Positions 25,921-34,409 of a stretch of DNA of 64,000 nt are shown here, piece by piece. The DNA comes from Pseudomonadales bacterium. Lineage in GTDB: Bacteria > Pseudomonadota > Gammaproteobacteria > Pseudomonadales > Azotimanducaceae. The DNA lies in the NCBI GenBank assembly GCA_041395945.1, contig JAWKZN010000001.1, positions 2,232,001-2,296,000 on the forward strand, written 5' to 3'. The notes beneath the pieces were generated by a model that worked only from the letters and a program-made list of their open reading frames with translations, ran no database searches and was not told the DNA's origin. The stretch's first letter is position 1; every line of letters starts with the position of its first letter. A program made the position numbers and the translations under genes.

Positions 25921-26733
25921 ATGCCTCTGCACTTCCAGTATCTGGACATCGACGGCCACCGTTTGCGCGTGGCCGAACGCAATCGTCATGCCCGGCACAC
26001 GGGCACGCTGCTGATCTTCAACGGGGTAGGTTCTGCCATCGAGGTACTCACCCCGTTTTTGAAAGCGCTCGACAGCCACCACATCCTGACCTTCGATGTT
26101 CCCGGCGTCGGCGGATCGAGCACACCGATGCTGCCGCGACGCCTGCGCCACTATGCGGCGACGGCCGCTGGAGTACTGGAAGATCTGGATATCGAGCGCT
26201 GTTCCGTGATGGGCATCTCCTGGGGCGGCGTGCTGGCTCAGCAGTTCGCACTGCAGTTCCCCCATCGCCTGGATCGGCTGATTCTTGCAGCCACCTCGCC
26301 GGGCCAGATCATGGTGCCACCCGGTCCGCTCACTCTGCTGCGGATGGCGACACCGCTGCGCTACCTGTCGAGTGCTTACTTCGAGCAGATCGTGGGCTCG
26401 ATCTACGGTGGTGATTTCCGCGATCGGAGTAATACGATCGCGCGCGAACACGCCAGGCGCATGGTACCTCCCAGCCTGCTCGGCTACTTCCAGCAGACGT
26501 CCGCACTCTGGGGCTGGTCGAGCCTGCACAGACTGCATCGCCTGAAAGTTCCGACTCTGATCATGGCAGGCGCAGACGATCCGATCATTCCGCTGATCAA
26601 CGCCCGGATCATGGCGTTTCTCATTCCCGATGCCCGGCTTGAGATCTTCGACTGCGGGCACCTGTTTCTGCTCACCCGACTCGAGCGCTCGGTTCGACTG
26701 GTGGAAGAATTCCTCGCAACAGCCAGCACCTAG
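25921..26733 (+). CDS. phaZ: Intracellular medium-chain PHA depolymerase
   Basis: 270 residues of alpha/beta hydrolase that read closely like Pseudomonas PhaZ. Matching segments are LLIFNGVGSAIEV, FDVPGVGGSSTP, the nucleophile elbow GISWGGVLAQQFA with Ser100, GADDPIIPLINARI with the Asp, and DCGHLFL with the His. The enzyme hydrolyses stored mcl-PHA to 3-hydroxyacids. The AGG box lies very close to the ATG, so initiation may be weak or coupled to phaC, which ends 77 bp upstream. Confidence 0.93.
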   Translation: MPLHFQYLDIDGHRLRVAERNRHARHTGTLLIFNGVGSAIEVLTPFLKALDSHHILTFDVPGVGGSSTPMLPRRLRHYAATAAGVLEDLDIERCSVMGISWGGVLAQQFALQFPHRLDRLILAATSPGQIMVPPGPLTLLRMATPLRYLSSAYFEQIVGSIYGGDFRDRSNTIAREHARRMVPPSLLGYFQQTSALWGWSSLHRLHRLKVPTLIMAGADDPIIPLINARIMAFLIPDARLEIFDCGHLFLLTRLERSVRLVEEFLATAST

Positions 26734-26776
26734 TAGTCGACTACCCGCATGCGTAATCGGTTGGCCGGTCCAGGGC

Positions 26777-27451
26777 CTAAGTGTCATTCTCCAACAGCCC
26801 GCGCAGTCGGGTGATTTCCGCTTCAAGCTTTTCGATCCGCGCTTCCAGTTCGGTCACCCGGGCTGCGGATTCCGCAGTCGGCGGTGGCGCCTCGCGGGTT
26901 TGTACCCGAGTTGCAGCGGCAGGTCGGGCGATGGCGGGCACTGCTCCGGAAAACAGCTGAATCCACTGGGCATCCCGTCGTCCGGGCTGGACGGGCAGTT
27001 CTGCCACGACCGGCCCCCCTTCCCGCTGCGCGAGTTCTTCCAGGGCCGCCAGCACTGCGTTGTTATCAGAAAAGGTGTGCAGACGACCGCTGTTGGCGCG
27101 AAGTTCTCCCGGGGTGCGTGGGCCGCGCAGGAGGAGTACACAGACGATGGCAAACTGGGGCGGATCAAACTGATAGTCACTGAAGGGGGTATTGCAGAGA
27201 CGCTGGGTGTATTTCTCCACCTGGGTACGAAAGTTCTCCTCCACCCGCACCAGGTGCTTGTCCTGCAGCGAGCGGATCGTCGCCTTCACGGTGCCCGGTT
27301 CCAGCGACATCACCGGCTCCCGGGACGACTTCTGATTGCAGGCATTGGTGAGCGCGTTCAGGGTCAGCGGGTACTGGTCCGGAGTGATCACGGATTTTTC
27401 CATCAGGCACCCGAGCACACGGACTTCATTGGTCGTCAGCTGTATCGACAC
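26777..27451 (-). CDS. yceH: YceH family protein (UPF0502/DUF480)
   Basis: 224 residues from a GTG at 27451. The conserved family opening EVRVLGCLMEKSVITPDQYPL is present in shortened form here, with further motifs SSREPVM, GPRTPGELRANSGR and FSDNNAVLAALEELA. The fold is a tandem winged helix, followed by a C-terminal coiled coil (TELEARIEKLEAEITRL). Function is unknown; the family is common in Gammaproteobacteria. It converges on phaZ. Confidence 0.92.
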   Translation of the reverse strand: MSIQLTTNEVRVLGCLMEKSVITPDQYPLTLNALTNACNQKSSREPVMSLEPGTVKATIRSLQDKHLVRVEENFRTQVEKYTQRLCNTPFSDYQFDPPQFAIVCVLLLRGPRTPGELRANSGRLHTFSDNNAVLAALEELAQREGGPVVAELPVQPGRRDAQWIQLFSGAVPAIARPAAATRVQTREAPPPTAESAARVTELEARIEKLEAEITRLRGLLENDT

Positions 27452-27484
27452 TGCATCATTCCCGGAAATTTCTGGCGCGGTGGA

Positions 27485-28126
27485 TTATGCGCCCGATCGG
27501 CCGCGTGGCGCGCGTCCGACCAACCGATCGAGCAGCAGACCGAGCAGAGTCAACAGCAGAGCGAGCAGCAATCTGGGATCGCCCGCATGAAACCAGGGAT
27601 CCGCGGGGAAGGCGATGGTTCGTGCCATAGCGGCGATCTTGAACTCATGCGGGTCCTGGAAATCCGGGTTACCGGCAATCTCGAGCAGATCCCGGCGGCT
27701 GCGGTAGCGCATGAAGGCTGCCTGACTCCAGCGTCCATGCCCGTCGATGCCCCATACATCCAGGGCCTGTGCAGCAGCCTGACCCATGATCACCGGATGG
27801 CAGGCGCGGGAGAGGAGCGCCGGCCACATGTAGGCCATGTAACGCTCGAGCACCTCGGCGGAACTCTCGCCGGGACTGATGCCCGGTACCGCGACCGGAG
27901 TGTCCTTGAGCTGAATCACATTCATCATCACGAAGTCATCACCGGTATCCGATTCCAGAAATTCACGGAGACGCATAAGCTCCTCGGGAGCGGCTCCTCT
28001 GGTTTCCAGGCGACCGATATACTCGTCGATCTCGGCCGGGGTGAGTGGACCCCCGAAGGATGTATACCAGAAAAAAAACAGGCCATAGATCAGGATCAGT
28101 GATCCCCAGATCCTTCGACTGTTCAT
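27485..28126 (-). CDS. Membrane-anchored protein of unknown function
   Basis: 213 residues with AGGAG six bases before the ATG. One N-terminal membrane helix (LILIYGLFFFWYTSF), a soluble middle (about 25-175), and one C-terminal helix (LLLALLLTLLGLLL). The middle contains DDFVMMNVIQLKD and SQAAFMRYRSRRDLLEIA, a pattern like the DUF1330/dimeric alpha-beta barrel proteins. The resemblance is only suggestive. It is 33 bp from yceH and 68 bp from the permease gene, all on the same strand. Confidence 0.7.
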   Translation of the reverse strand: MNSRRIWGSLILIYGLFFFWYTSFGGPLTPAEIDEYIGRLETRGAAPEELMRLREFLESDTGDDFVMMNVIQLKDTPVAVPGISPGESSAEVLERYMAYMWPALLSRACHPVIMGQAAAQALDVWGIDGHGRWSQAAFMRYRSRRDLLEIAGNPDFQDPHEFKIAAMARTIAFPADPWFHAGDPRLLLALLLTLLGLLLDRLVGRAPRGRSGA

Positions 28127-28194
28127 CGCAATCTCCTGAAGACAGTCCTCACGGGTGTGATGCTAAGACCGGTCACCCGTGACGATCCTCATAA

Positions 28195-29532
28195 TCAGCC
28201 ATGCAGCGGCGCACTGAAAAAATCAAAGAACAGGACGAACACGAGGCTGGCCACCACCAGTGTCAGCAGCATCGCGGGGGTACCTTTACGGAACCACAGC
28301 CCGGGGGTGATGGCGAGTGAAGGATCTCCCCGTTCTCTCGCCAGCCGCTCGGACACAGTCACGATGAACACATTGGCGGTAGAGCCCACATGGGTGCCGT
28401 TGCCACCCATGCCCACACCGACCGCAAGCGCCCACCACAGGGGCGTGGTATTGATTCCCTGCGCTTCAATACTCTGGATGATCGGTATCATCGCCGCAGT
28501 AAACGGGATGTTGTCGATCAACGCAGAGAGAATGGCTGCCACCCACAACAGGGCGATCGTCGAAGTCAGCAGATCCTTCTGTACGATGGGCTCAATGAAC
28601 TGACCGACATACTGCAGAAACTGGCTCTGCTCCACGCCGCCAATGAGTACAAACAGGGAAATGAAGAAAGTCAGAAGCGCGATTTCGACACGCTCGTAAG
28701 CAGCATCCAGTGTGACACCGGGTGCCAGAAAGACCAGGAGGGTCAGCCCCACCGCCGCGGCCACCCAGGGTTCCCAGCCCAGAGGCTCATGCACGAGAAA
28801 CAGTATCGACGTCACACCCAGCGCGATCAGCGCGGACCGCCAGGTTTTCGGATCGGCCACATGATACTTCTCCGGAAAATCGACAGCGGCACCCACACCA
28901 GTCAGGTCCCTGCGGAAGCTGAATCGCAGCAGCAGGAGGATCGACAGCCAGCACAGCAGAACCACCCCGCCCATGTGCAGGAAGAACGTATTGAAATCGA
29001 TGTCCGCCGCAGAGCCGATCATGAGGTTGGGCGGATCGCCAACCAGCGTCGCCACACCACCGGTGTCTGAGAGCAGGGCAGCGGCCAGCAGATAGGGTAT
29101 CGGACTGACTTTCAGCGCCTGGGTGATGAGGATGATCAGCGGCGCGAAGATGACCACCGTGGTGACGTTGTCGAGGATCAGCGACAACAGGGTGACCGCG
29201 CTACCGAGGAAGACCAGCAACAAGTAGAGTCGACCCTTACTCCAGCGTGCGAGCCGATAGGCCAGTGCATCGAAACCGCCGGTAGGCAGCATGATGGACA
29301 CAATTGTCATCATGCAGCCCAGCAGAAACACCACGTTCCAGTCGATCGCATGCAGTGCCTGGTCGGGGCCGTAGAAGCCAAGCAGCTGTCCGGCAACAAT
29401 CATCGCCCCTGCTCCCGCCATCGCAAATCGTGTACGGTCGAGATTGTGGAAGCGTTCGGTGAAAATACCGAGAAAGGTCGCGGTAAGAATGACACCTGAA
29501 ACCAGCATCGGCAGATTCCATTCGAGACCCAT
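28195..29532 (-). CDS. ArsB/NhaD-superfamily permease
   Basis: 445 residues and about 11-12 membrane helices. I start at the ATG at 29532 (MGLEWNLPMLVSG); the longer frame is non-hydrophobic. Diagnostic segments of the ion-transporter superfamily are the two inverted half-repeats LDNVTTVVIFAPLI with GDPPNLMIG, and LSALIDNIPFTAAMIP with GGNGTHVGSTANV. Members export arsenite, exchange Na+/H+ or carry dicarboxylates. No arsenic or sodium-linked genes adjoin it, so the substrate is open. Confidence 0.88.
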   Translation of the reverse strand: MGLEWNLPMLVSGVILTATFLGIFTERFHNLDRTRFAMAGAGAMIVAGQLLGFYGPDQALHAIDWNVVFLLGCMMTIVSIMLPTGGFDALAYRLARWSKGRLYLLLVFLGSAVTLLSLILDNVTTVVIFAPLIILITQALKVSPIPYLLAAALLSDTGGVATLVGDPPNLMIGSAADIDFNTFFLHMGGVVLLCWLSILLLLRFSFRRDLTGVGAAVDFPEKYHVADPKTWRSALIALGVTSILFLVHEPLGWEPWVAAAVGLTLLVFLAPGVTLDAAYERVEIALLTFFISLFVLIGGVEQSQFLQYVGQFIEPIVQKDLLTSTIALLWVAAILSALIDNIPFTAAMIPIIQSIEAQGINTTPLWWALAVGVGMGGNGTHVGSTANVFIVTVSERLARERGDPSLAITPGLWFRKGTPAMLLTLVVASLVFVLFFDFFSAPLHG

Positions 29533-29611
29533 ACCAGCACACCCCAGGATTCGGATGGGCGCGGAGTATATAGATCGGCGCGCCCCGGGAATATGGATCC
29601 TGCGAAAGGTA

Positions 29612-30418
29612 TTGACCCGCCGCACAGAGTGTCCCGGTCACCGTCGAGCTGACCGGAAGATTCGCCGTTTTCAGGGGTTACCGGGTTTTGTCGCCGGGCT
29701 GCTGATTGCTCTGGCAGGCACCAGCCACGCTGACACTGCAATGGTCGCGGTGGCGGCAAATTTCAGCGATGCCGCGGAAGCGCTGCGCCGGAACTTCGAA
29801 CAGGACCGGCCGCACCGGCTGACTCTGGTCAGCGGCGCGACCGGTAAGCTTTACGCCCAGATCGTTCATGGTGCGCCCTTTGATATTCTGCTCGCCGCGG
29901 ACGACCTGCACCCCGGTCTGCTCGTGCAGAAAGGCCAGGCTGTGGCGGAAAGCCTCTGGATCTACGCACGCGGCCGCCTGTGCCTGTGGAGCCCGGATCC
30001 GCAGCGGATCGCCACAGATCCGGTGGCCACGCTCAGAACCGCGTCCGGAAAACTGGCAATTGCCAACCCGGAGCTCGCACCTTACGGTCTTGCGGCGCTG
30101 GCGACCCTCGAGTCCCTTGATCTGGCTGACCGTTACCGCGGGCGGCTGGTGATGGGCGAGAACGTGGCTCAGGCCTACGCCATGGTTGCAACCGGCAACG
30201 CCGAACTCGGCTTTGTGGCGCTGTCGCTGATCCGCGCGCCCGGGCGAACCCGTCAGGGCAGTTACTGGCTGGTGCCCGCGGACCTGCACAGTCCCATTCA
30301 ACAGCAGGGCGTCCTGCTGCTGCGGGCGAAGCACAACGACGCGGCTGTGGAATTCATCGAGTATCTGAAATCTCCCGCCGCGCGAACTCTGATGGATCGG
30401 TTTGGATATGACACCTAA
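29612..30418 (+). CDS. modA: Molybdate-binding protein of ABC transporter
   Basis: 268 residues from a TTG at 29612; no better start precedes the signal peptide core LPGFVAGLLIALAGTSHA, and the AAAGG box is only two bases away, so the start is tentative. The mature protein shows the ModA pattern: VAVAANFSDAAEAL, LVSGATGKLYAQI, FDILLAADDLHP, IANPELAPYG and GNAELGFVALS. It captures molybdate in the periplasm for ModBC. The stop codon TAA lies inside a 35-bp copy of a dispersed terminal repeat (30414-30448). Confidence 0.93.
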   Translation: MTRRTECPGHRRADRKIRRFQGLPGFVAGLLIALAGTSHADTAMVAVAANFSDAAEALRRNFEQDRPHRLTLVSGATGKLYAQIVHGAPFDILLAADDLHPGLLVQKGQAVAESLWIYARGRLCLWSPDPQRIATDPVATLRTASGKLAIANPELAPYGLAALATLESLDLADRYRGRLVMGENVAQAYAMVATGNAELGFVALSLIRAPGRTRQGSYWLVPADLHSPIQQQGVLLLRAKHNDAAVEFIEYLKSPAARTLMDRFGYDT

Positions 30419-30448
30419 GGAGCCTCTGATCAAGCATCAACGCCTCAG
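30414..30448 (+). repeat. Solo copy of dispersed terminal inverted repeat between modA and modB
   Basis: Thirty-two of 35 positions match the left end of the MITE-like element at 46493. The copy opens with CCTAAGGAGCCTCTGATCAA and ends CGCCTCAG. It provides the modA stop codon (bases 30416-30418) and fills most of the gap to the modB ATG at 30458. No second end or hairpin body is next to it. Confidence 0.75.
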
Positions 30449-30457
30449 CGTGACCCG

Positions 30458-31135
30458 ATGACCCTGCCGGACCTGACTCCCCTGTGGCTGAGTCTGCATC
30501 TCGCCGCGCTCACCACGCTCATTCTGCTCGTGACCGGCACACCACTGGCCTGGTGGCTGGCCCGCACCCGCTCCCGGCTGCGACCGGTGGTAGAGGCGGT
30601 GACCGCGCTGCCCCTGGTGCTGCCCCCTACCGTGCTCGGCTTCTACCTCCTCATCCTGCTTTCTCCCGCTTCGCCGATCGGAGGATTCTGGATGGACATC
30701 ACCGGCACTACCCTGACCTTTTCCTTCCTGGGCCTGGTCGTCGCCTCAGTGCTCTACTCTCTGCCATTCATGGTGCAGCCGCTCGCCACGACTTTTGAGA
30801 GTATCGGCAGAGGACCCATCGAGGCCGCCGCCAGCCTGGGTGCTACACCCCTGGACGCCTTTTTCAGCGTCGTCTGTCCGATGGCGGCCCGGGGATTCCT
30901 CACCGCCATGGTGCTGACCTTTACCCACACGATCGGTGAATTCGGTGTGGTTCTGATGGTCGGCGGCAACATTCCCGGCGAGACAAAAGTGATCTCTATT
31001 GCCATCTATGAACACGTGGAAACCCTGCGCTATCCGGACGCACACATTCTGTCGCTGGGGCTGGTGGTGTTCTCCTTCCTTGCACTGGTGCTGATCTACA
31101 CCCTGAATCGTCGGAGCACGGCCGATGTCCGCTGA
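30458..31135 (+). CDS. modB: Molybdate ABC transporter permease
   Basis: 225 residues with about five membrane helices. The ABC coupling loop reads EAAASLGATPLDAFFSVV, and LPLVLPPTVLGFYLL and GEFGVVLMVGGNIPGETKV are typical of ModB. No Shine-Dalgarno is visible, since the upstream 35 bp are the dispersed repeat; translation probably relies on coupling or on an altered leader. It overlaps modC by 11 bp. Confidence 0.95.
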   Translation: MTLPDLTPLWLSLHLAALTTLILLVTGTPLAWWLARTRSRLRPVVEAVTALPLVLPPTVLGFYLLILLSPASPIGGFWMDITGTTLTFSFLGLVVASVLYSLPFMVQPLATTFESIGRGPIEAAASLGATPLDAFFSVVCPMAARGFLTAMVLTFTHTIGEFGVVLMVGGNIPGETKVISIAIYEHVETLRYPDAHILSLGLVVFSFLALVLIYTLNRRSTADVR

Positions 31136-32237
31136 AGCTTCCGGCGCTCTGCTGCGTCTGGCTGTAACACTGCGGCGCGGCGCCTTTACGCTGGAGATCG
31201 ATGAGCACATCCACCTCGATGGGGTAACCGCCGTATTCGGCCCCAGCGGGGGCGGCAAGAGTACCCTGCTGCGGACCATTGCCGGGTTCGACCGGCCGGA
31301 GCGCGGCGCCATCGCTTACGGTTCACAGGTCTGGTTCGACGCCGCCACCGGTCTCCATCTGCCCGCCCACAAACGCCCGGTCGGCCTGCTGTTTCAGGAT
31401 GCGCGTCTGTTTCCCCATCTCGATGTGCGCGCCAATCTGCACTATGCCCAGCGGCGCCGCCGGCGCGAACTCGATGCCTTCTCCTTCGACCACGTGGTCA
31501 GCGCACTCGATCTGATTACCCTGCTGCCGCGCCGGGTGACCGCCCTTTCCGGCGGAGAGCGCCAGCGGGTCGCGCTCGCCCGCACGCTCCTCACAGCACC
31601 CGGGCTGCTGCTGCTCGACGAACCGCTGGCCGCCCTGGACCGCAAGCGCAAGGCTGAAATCCTCCCTTATCTCGACGACCTGCCGAAACGTTTCGGTATC
31701 CCCACCCTCTATGTCAGCCACGACATCGACGAGGTCGCCCATCTCGCACATCAGGTGCTGGTCATTGCAGAAGGCCGGGTCCGAGCGCGGGGCTCGACGG
31801 CTGCCATCCTCGAACGCCTGGATCTGGAACCGGTGATGGGGCGCTTCGAAGCCGGCGTGCTGGTGGAGGGTCGAATCAGGGCCCACGATACCCGCCTGCA
31901 CATCACCGAAGTGGACGCCTGCGGCATTGTGCTCACCCTGCCGCTGCTCGAGCGCATACACCCCGGAGAACCTCTGCGCCTGCGCATCCGCGCGCGCGAC
32001 GTCGCGATCGCCACCCGGCAGCCCGAGCACATCAGCATCCGCAACGTACTTCCCGGCGTGCTGGTGAGTCTCACCGAGGAGCCCGGCAGTGGTTCGGCGG
32101 AAGTGAATGTCGACGTGAACGGGGTGCATATCCGCGCCCGCCTGACGCTGGCGGCGGTGGAAGCCCTCGCCCTGACACCCGGTATGCCTGTTTATGCCCT
32201 GGTGAAAAGCGTGAGTTTCGAACCCTTCAGCGGCTGA
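31125..32237 (+). CDS. modC: Molybdate ABC transporter ATPase
   Basis: 370 residues. Walker A FGPSGGGKSTLLRTI, Q loop LLFQDARLFPHLDV, signature LSGGERQRVALAR, Walker B LLLLDEPLAALD, and H loop YVSHDIDE. The C-terminal MOP domain (about 295-368) contains ISIRNVLPGVL and a hydrophobic VYALVKSVSF end, as in ModC proteins that bind molybdate for feedback. ATG lies inside modB. modABC is a complete importer operon. Confidence 0.96.
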   Translation: MSAEASGALLRLAVTLRRGAFTLEIDEHIHLDGVTAVFGPSGGGKSTLLRTIAGFDRPERGAIAYGSQVWFDAATGLHLPAHKRPVGLLFQDARLFPHLDVRANLHYAQRRRRRELDAFSFDHVVSALDLITLLPRRVTALSGGERQRVALARTLLTAPGLLLLDEPLAALDRKRKAEILPYLDDLPKRFGIPTLYVSHDIDEVAHLAHQVLVIAEGRVRARGSTAAILERLDLEPVMGRFEAGVLVEGRIRAHDTRLHITEVDACGIVLTLPLLERIHPGEPLRLRIRARDVAIATRQPEHISIRNVLPGVLVSLTEEPGSGSAEVNVDVNGVHIRARLTLAAVEALALTPGMPVYALVKSVSFEPFSG

Positions 32238-32273
32238 CGGGCCCGCACCCGCAGACCGGCGGTCCGGTCAGCC
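32232..32273. terminator. Hairpin enclosing two convergent stop codons
   Basis: GGCTGAC at 32232-32238 pairs with GTCAGCC at 32267-32273. The stem contains the modC TGA on one strand and the EVE gene TGA on the other. An inner GACC/GGTC pairing is also possible. No U tract is present. It could limit read-through in both directions. Confidence 0.35.
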
Positions 32274-32726
32274 GATCATCCGAAGGATTTCACGTCTGTG
32301 GGCGGCGCTGACCGGCATCACCGAGAGCCGGTTCCCACGCCGGGTCAGGGCGAAGTCGGCAAGCTTCGGGTTGTCCTTGAGCGCCTGCAGGCTGAGCACC
32401 CGATCGAACTTACGTTCGAAGCGCACATCCACGACAAACCAGGTTGGGTCTTCCTGCCGGCTTTTCGCGTCGAAATGGTCACTTTCCGGATCAAACGCGG
32501 TGACATCCGGGTGGGCCTCCCGGACCACGCTCGCCAGGCCGACAATCCCGACTTCCCTGCAGCTCGAGTGGTAAAACAACACCTCGTCGCCGATCTTCAT
32601 CTCGCGCAGGAAGTTGCGCGCCTGGTAGTTGCGCACCCCGTCCCAGGACGTCGTCTGCTTCGGGGCGGCGGCCAGATCATCGATACTGAAGGTGCCCGGT
32701 TCCGATTTCATCAGCCAGCAGGTCAT
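32268..32726 (-). CDS. EVE domain protein
   Basis: 152 residues from the ATG at 32726 (MTCWLMKSEP is the canonical opening); the in-frame extension to 32777 runs into the degenerate repeat. Single EVE domain with WDGVRNYQARNFLREMKIGDEVLFYHS and VDVRFERKF, the PUA-like fold that binds modified bases in DNA or RNA. It converges on modC. Stand-alone EVE proteins may recognise modified nucleotides; no modification or restriction gene is nearby. Confidence 0.94.
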   Translation of the reverse strand: MTCWLMKSEPGTFSIDDLAAAPKQTTSWDGVRNYQARNFLREMKIGDEVLFYHSSCREVGIVGLASVVREAHPDVTAFDPESDHFDAKSRQEDPTWFVVDVRFERKFDRVLSLQALKDNPKLADFALTRRGNRLSVMPVSAAHRREILRMIG

Positions 32727-32758
32727 GTCAATCCAGATCTCTTGGAAGTCCGGGTACT

Positions 32759-32789
32759 CTAAGGGGACTCCGATCAAGTATCCACGGCG
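32759..32789 (-). repeat. Degenerate copy of the dispersed terminal repeat
   Basis: CTAAGGGGACTCCGATCAAG and the following TATCCACGG match the right end of the 46.5-kb element (read inward) at about 24 of 29 aligned positions with one gap. It lies just upstream of the EVE gene start and 171 bases before the ATP-grasp gene. Confidence 0.5.
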
Positions 32790-32866
32790 CGACTCCGACC
32801 GCGGTCACAGTCCGGAAATTCACTCCGCTCTCTCTCCGCGAGAGGGAGCCTCCGGGAGTCCGGCGC
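32786..32866. repeat. Imperfect hairpin upstream of the ATP-grasp operon
   Basis: GGCGC-GACTCC near 32786 can pair with GGAGTC-CG-GCGC near 32855-32866. Inside are the perfect palindrome GACCGCGGTC and CTCTC/GAGAG. It follows the degenerate repeat copy directly. It may be part of that element or a leader structure of the operon. Confidence 0.35.
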
Positions 32867-32959
32867 GGCAGGAGAACGGAAATCGTGCAATCATATCCCC
32901 CTGCGTGACTTATCAGTCGCTGATGCGGTCAATGTTCGGGGCAAAGCAACGGAAATCCA

Positions 32960-34408
32960 ATGAAAATCAACTGGGAGACCTACGACCCAGGCACATTCTG
33001 GGACGAGCTGATGGCATCTGCGGGCACCCCGCGGTCAGAGTCCGCCAGAATCGTGCGCTACCTGGGCTCTCTCAGCGACCGGCAGCTTACCTCCCGCCAG
33101 GCGGCTGCAGAGCGCGCCATCATGGAGATGGGCATCACCTTCACCGTCTACTCGGAAGGTCAGAACATCGACCGTGCCTGGCCACTCGACATCATTCCCC
33201 GGGTCATTCCAGGCTCCGAATGGGACGTGATAGAGGCTGGACTGAAGCAGCGGCTCACCGCCCTGAACCTTTTCATCGACGACATCTACCACGACCAGCG
33301 TGCGATCAGGGACGGCATCGTCCCGGCGGACCTGATTCTGTCGTCGAAGGATTATCTGGAAGTCTGCCGCGGTGTAAACCCGCCACACGGTGTGTGGGCA
33401 CACATCTGCGGAACTGACCTGGTTCGGGACAGGGACGGCACGGTTTACGTACTCGAGGACAACCTGCGCGTGCCTTCCGGCGTCTCCTACATGCTGGAAA
33501 ACCGCAGCGTCATCAAGAGAGTGTTTCCCGAGCTGTTTTCCCGCACCCGTATCCGCCCGGTAGACGACTACACTCACAATTTGTTCGACATGCTTACCTC
33601 GCTTTCACCGCGCCCGCTGGATCAGCCGGAAATCGTGGTGATGACCCCGGGGATCTTCAACTCGGCCTACTTCGAGCACTCCTTTCTCGCCCAGCGCATG
33701 GGCGCGGAACTCCTCGACGGCAACGACCTGGTCGTGGGCGACGACGACTGCGTATACATGAAGACCATCGACGGACTCACCCGGGTAGACACCATCTACC
33801 GGCGGGTCAACGACGCCTTCCTGGATCCCGAGGTCTTCAACAGGGATTCCGTGCTGGGCACTCCGGGCCTGTTCCGGGCCTGGGCGAAGGGGAACGTGGG
33901 CCTGGCCAATGCGCCGGGTGCCGGTGTCGCTGATGACAAGGTCGTCTACAGCTACGTCCCCGAAGTGATCCGCTACTTTCTGGACGAAGACCCCATACTG
34001 CCGAACGTGCCGACCTTCCGCGCCAGCGACCCCAAGCATCTCTCGCACATCCTCGAGAACCTGCCCGAGATGGTGGTGAAACCGGCCAACGAATCCGGCG
34101 GCTACGGCATGCTGGTCGGCCCCGCGTCGAGCAAGTCTGAGATCGAAAAGTTCCGCGGACTGCTGAAGGCGGATCCGCGAAATTATATCGGCCAGCCCAC
34201 ACTCGCTCTGTCTACGGTACCCACACTGTGCGGCAACGCAGTTGAACCACGACACGTCGATCTGCGCCCCTTCGTCCTGCAGGGAGCTAAACAGGCAGTC
34301 ACCGAAGGGGGATTGACCCGGGTGGCATTGCGCAAAGGTTCGCTCGTGGTGAATTCCTCACAAGGCGGCGGCAGCAAGGACACCTGGATCGTGGAGGCAA
34401 ACGACTGA
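32960..34408 (+). CDS. Circularly permuted ATP-grasp ligase (Anbu cluster)
   Basis: 482 residues of the circularly permuted ATP-grasp type (formerly DUF404/407). Visible segments are GITFTVYSEGQNIDRAWPLD, DNLRVPSGVSYMLENR, MVVKPANESGGYGM (nucleotide loop), LSTVPTL and RPFVLQG. Comparative work by Aravind and colleagues proposed that these enzymes make a peptide or amide in a conserved cluster with alpha-E, transglutaminase and the Anbu protease, exactly the order here. The next gene starts one base after this stop codon, so the operon is tight. Confidence 0.93.
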   Translation: MKINWETYDPGTFWDELMASAGTPRSESARIVRYLGSLSDRQLTSRQAAAERAIMEMGITFTVYSEGQNIDRAWPLDIIPRVIPGSEWDVIEAGLKQRLTALNLFIDDIYHDQRAIRDGIVPADLILSSKDYLEVCRGVNPPHGVWAHICGTDLVRDRDGTVYVLEDNLRVPSGVSYMLENRSVIKRVFPELFSRTRIRPVDDYTHNLFDMLTSLSPRPLDQPEIVVMTPGIFNSAYFEHSFLAQRMGAELLDGNDLVVGDDDCVYMKTIDGLTRVDTIYRRVNDAFLDPEVFNRDSVLGTPGLFRAWAKGNVGLANAPGAGVADDKVVYSYVPEVIRYFLDEDPILPNVPTFRASDPKHLSHILENLPEMVVKPANESGGYGMLVGPASSKSEIEKFRGLLKADPRNYIGQPTLALSTVPTLCGNAVEPRHVDLRPFVLQGAKQAVTEGGLTRVALRKGSLVVNSSQGGGSKDTWIVEAND

Positions 34409-34409
34409 C

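Noticed and set aside
26733..26744. GTAGTCGACTAC palindrome after phaZ as a terminator
   Set aside because: A 12-bp self-complement with no loop and no U tract; too weak to call.
29560..29580. TATATA near the modA start as a ModE box
   Set aside because: Only one half resembling the site; the second half and spacing are absent.
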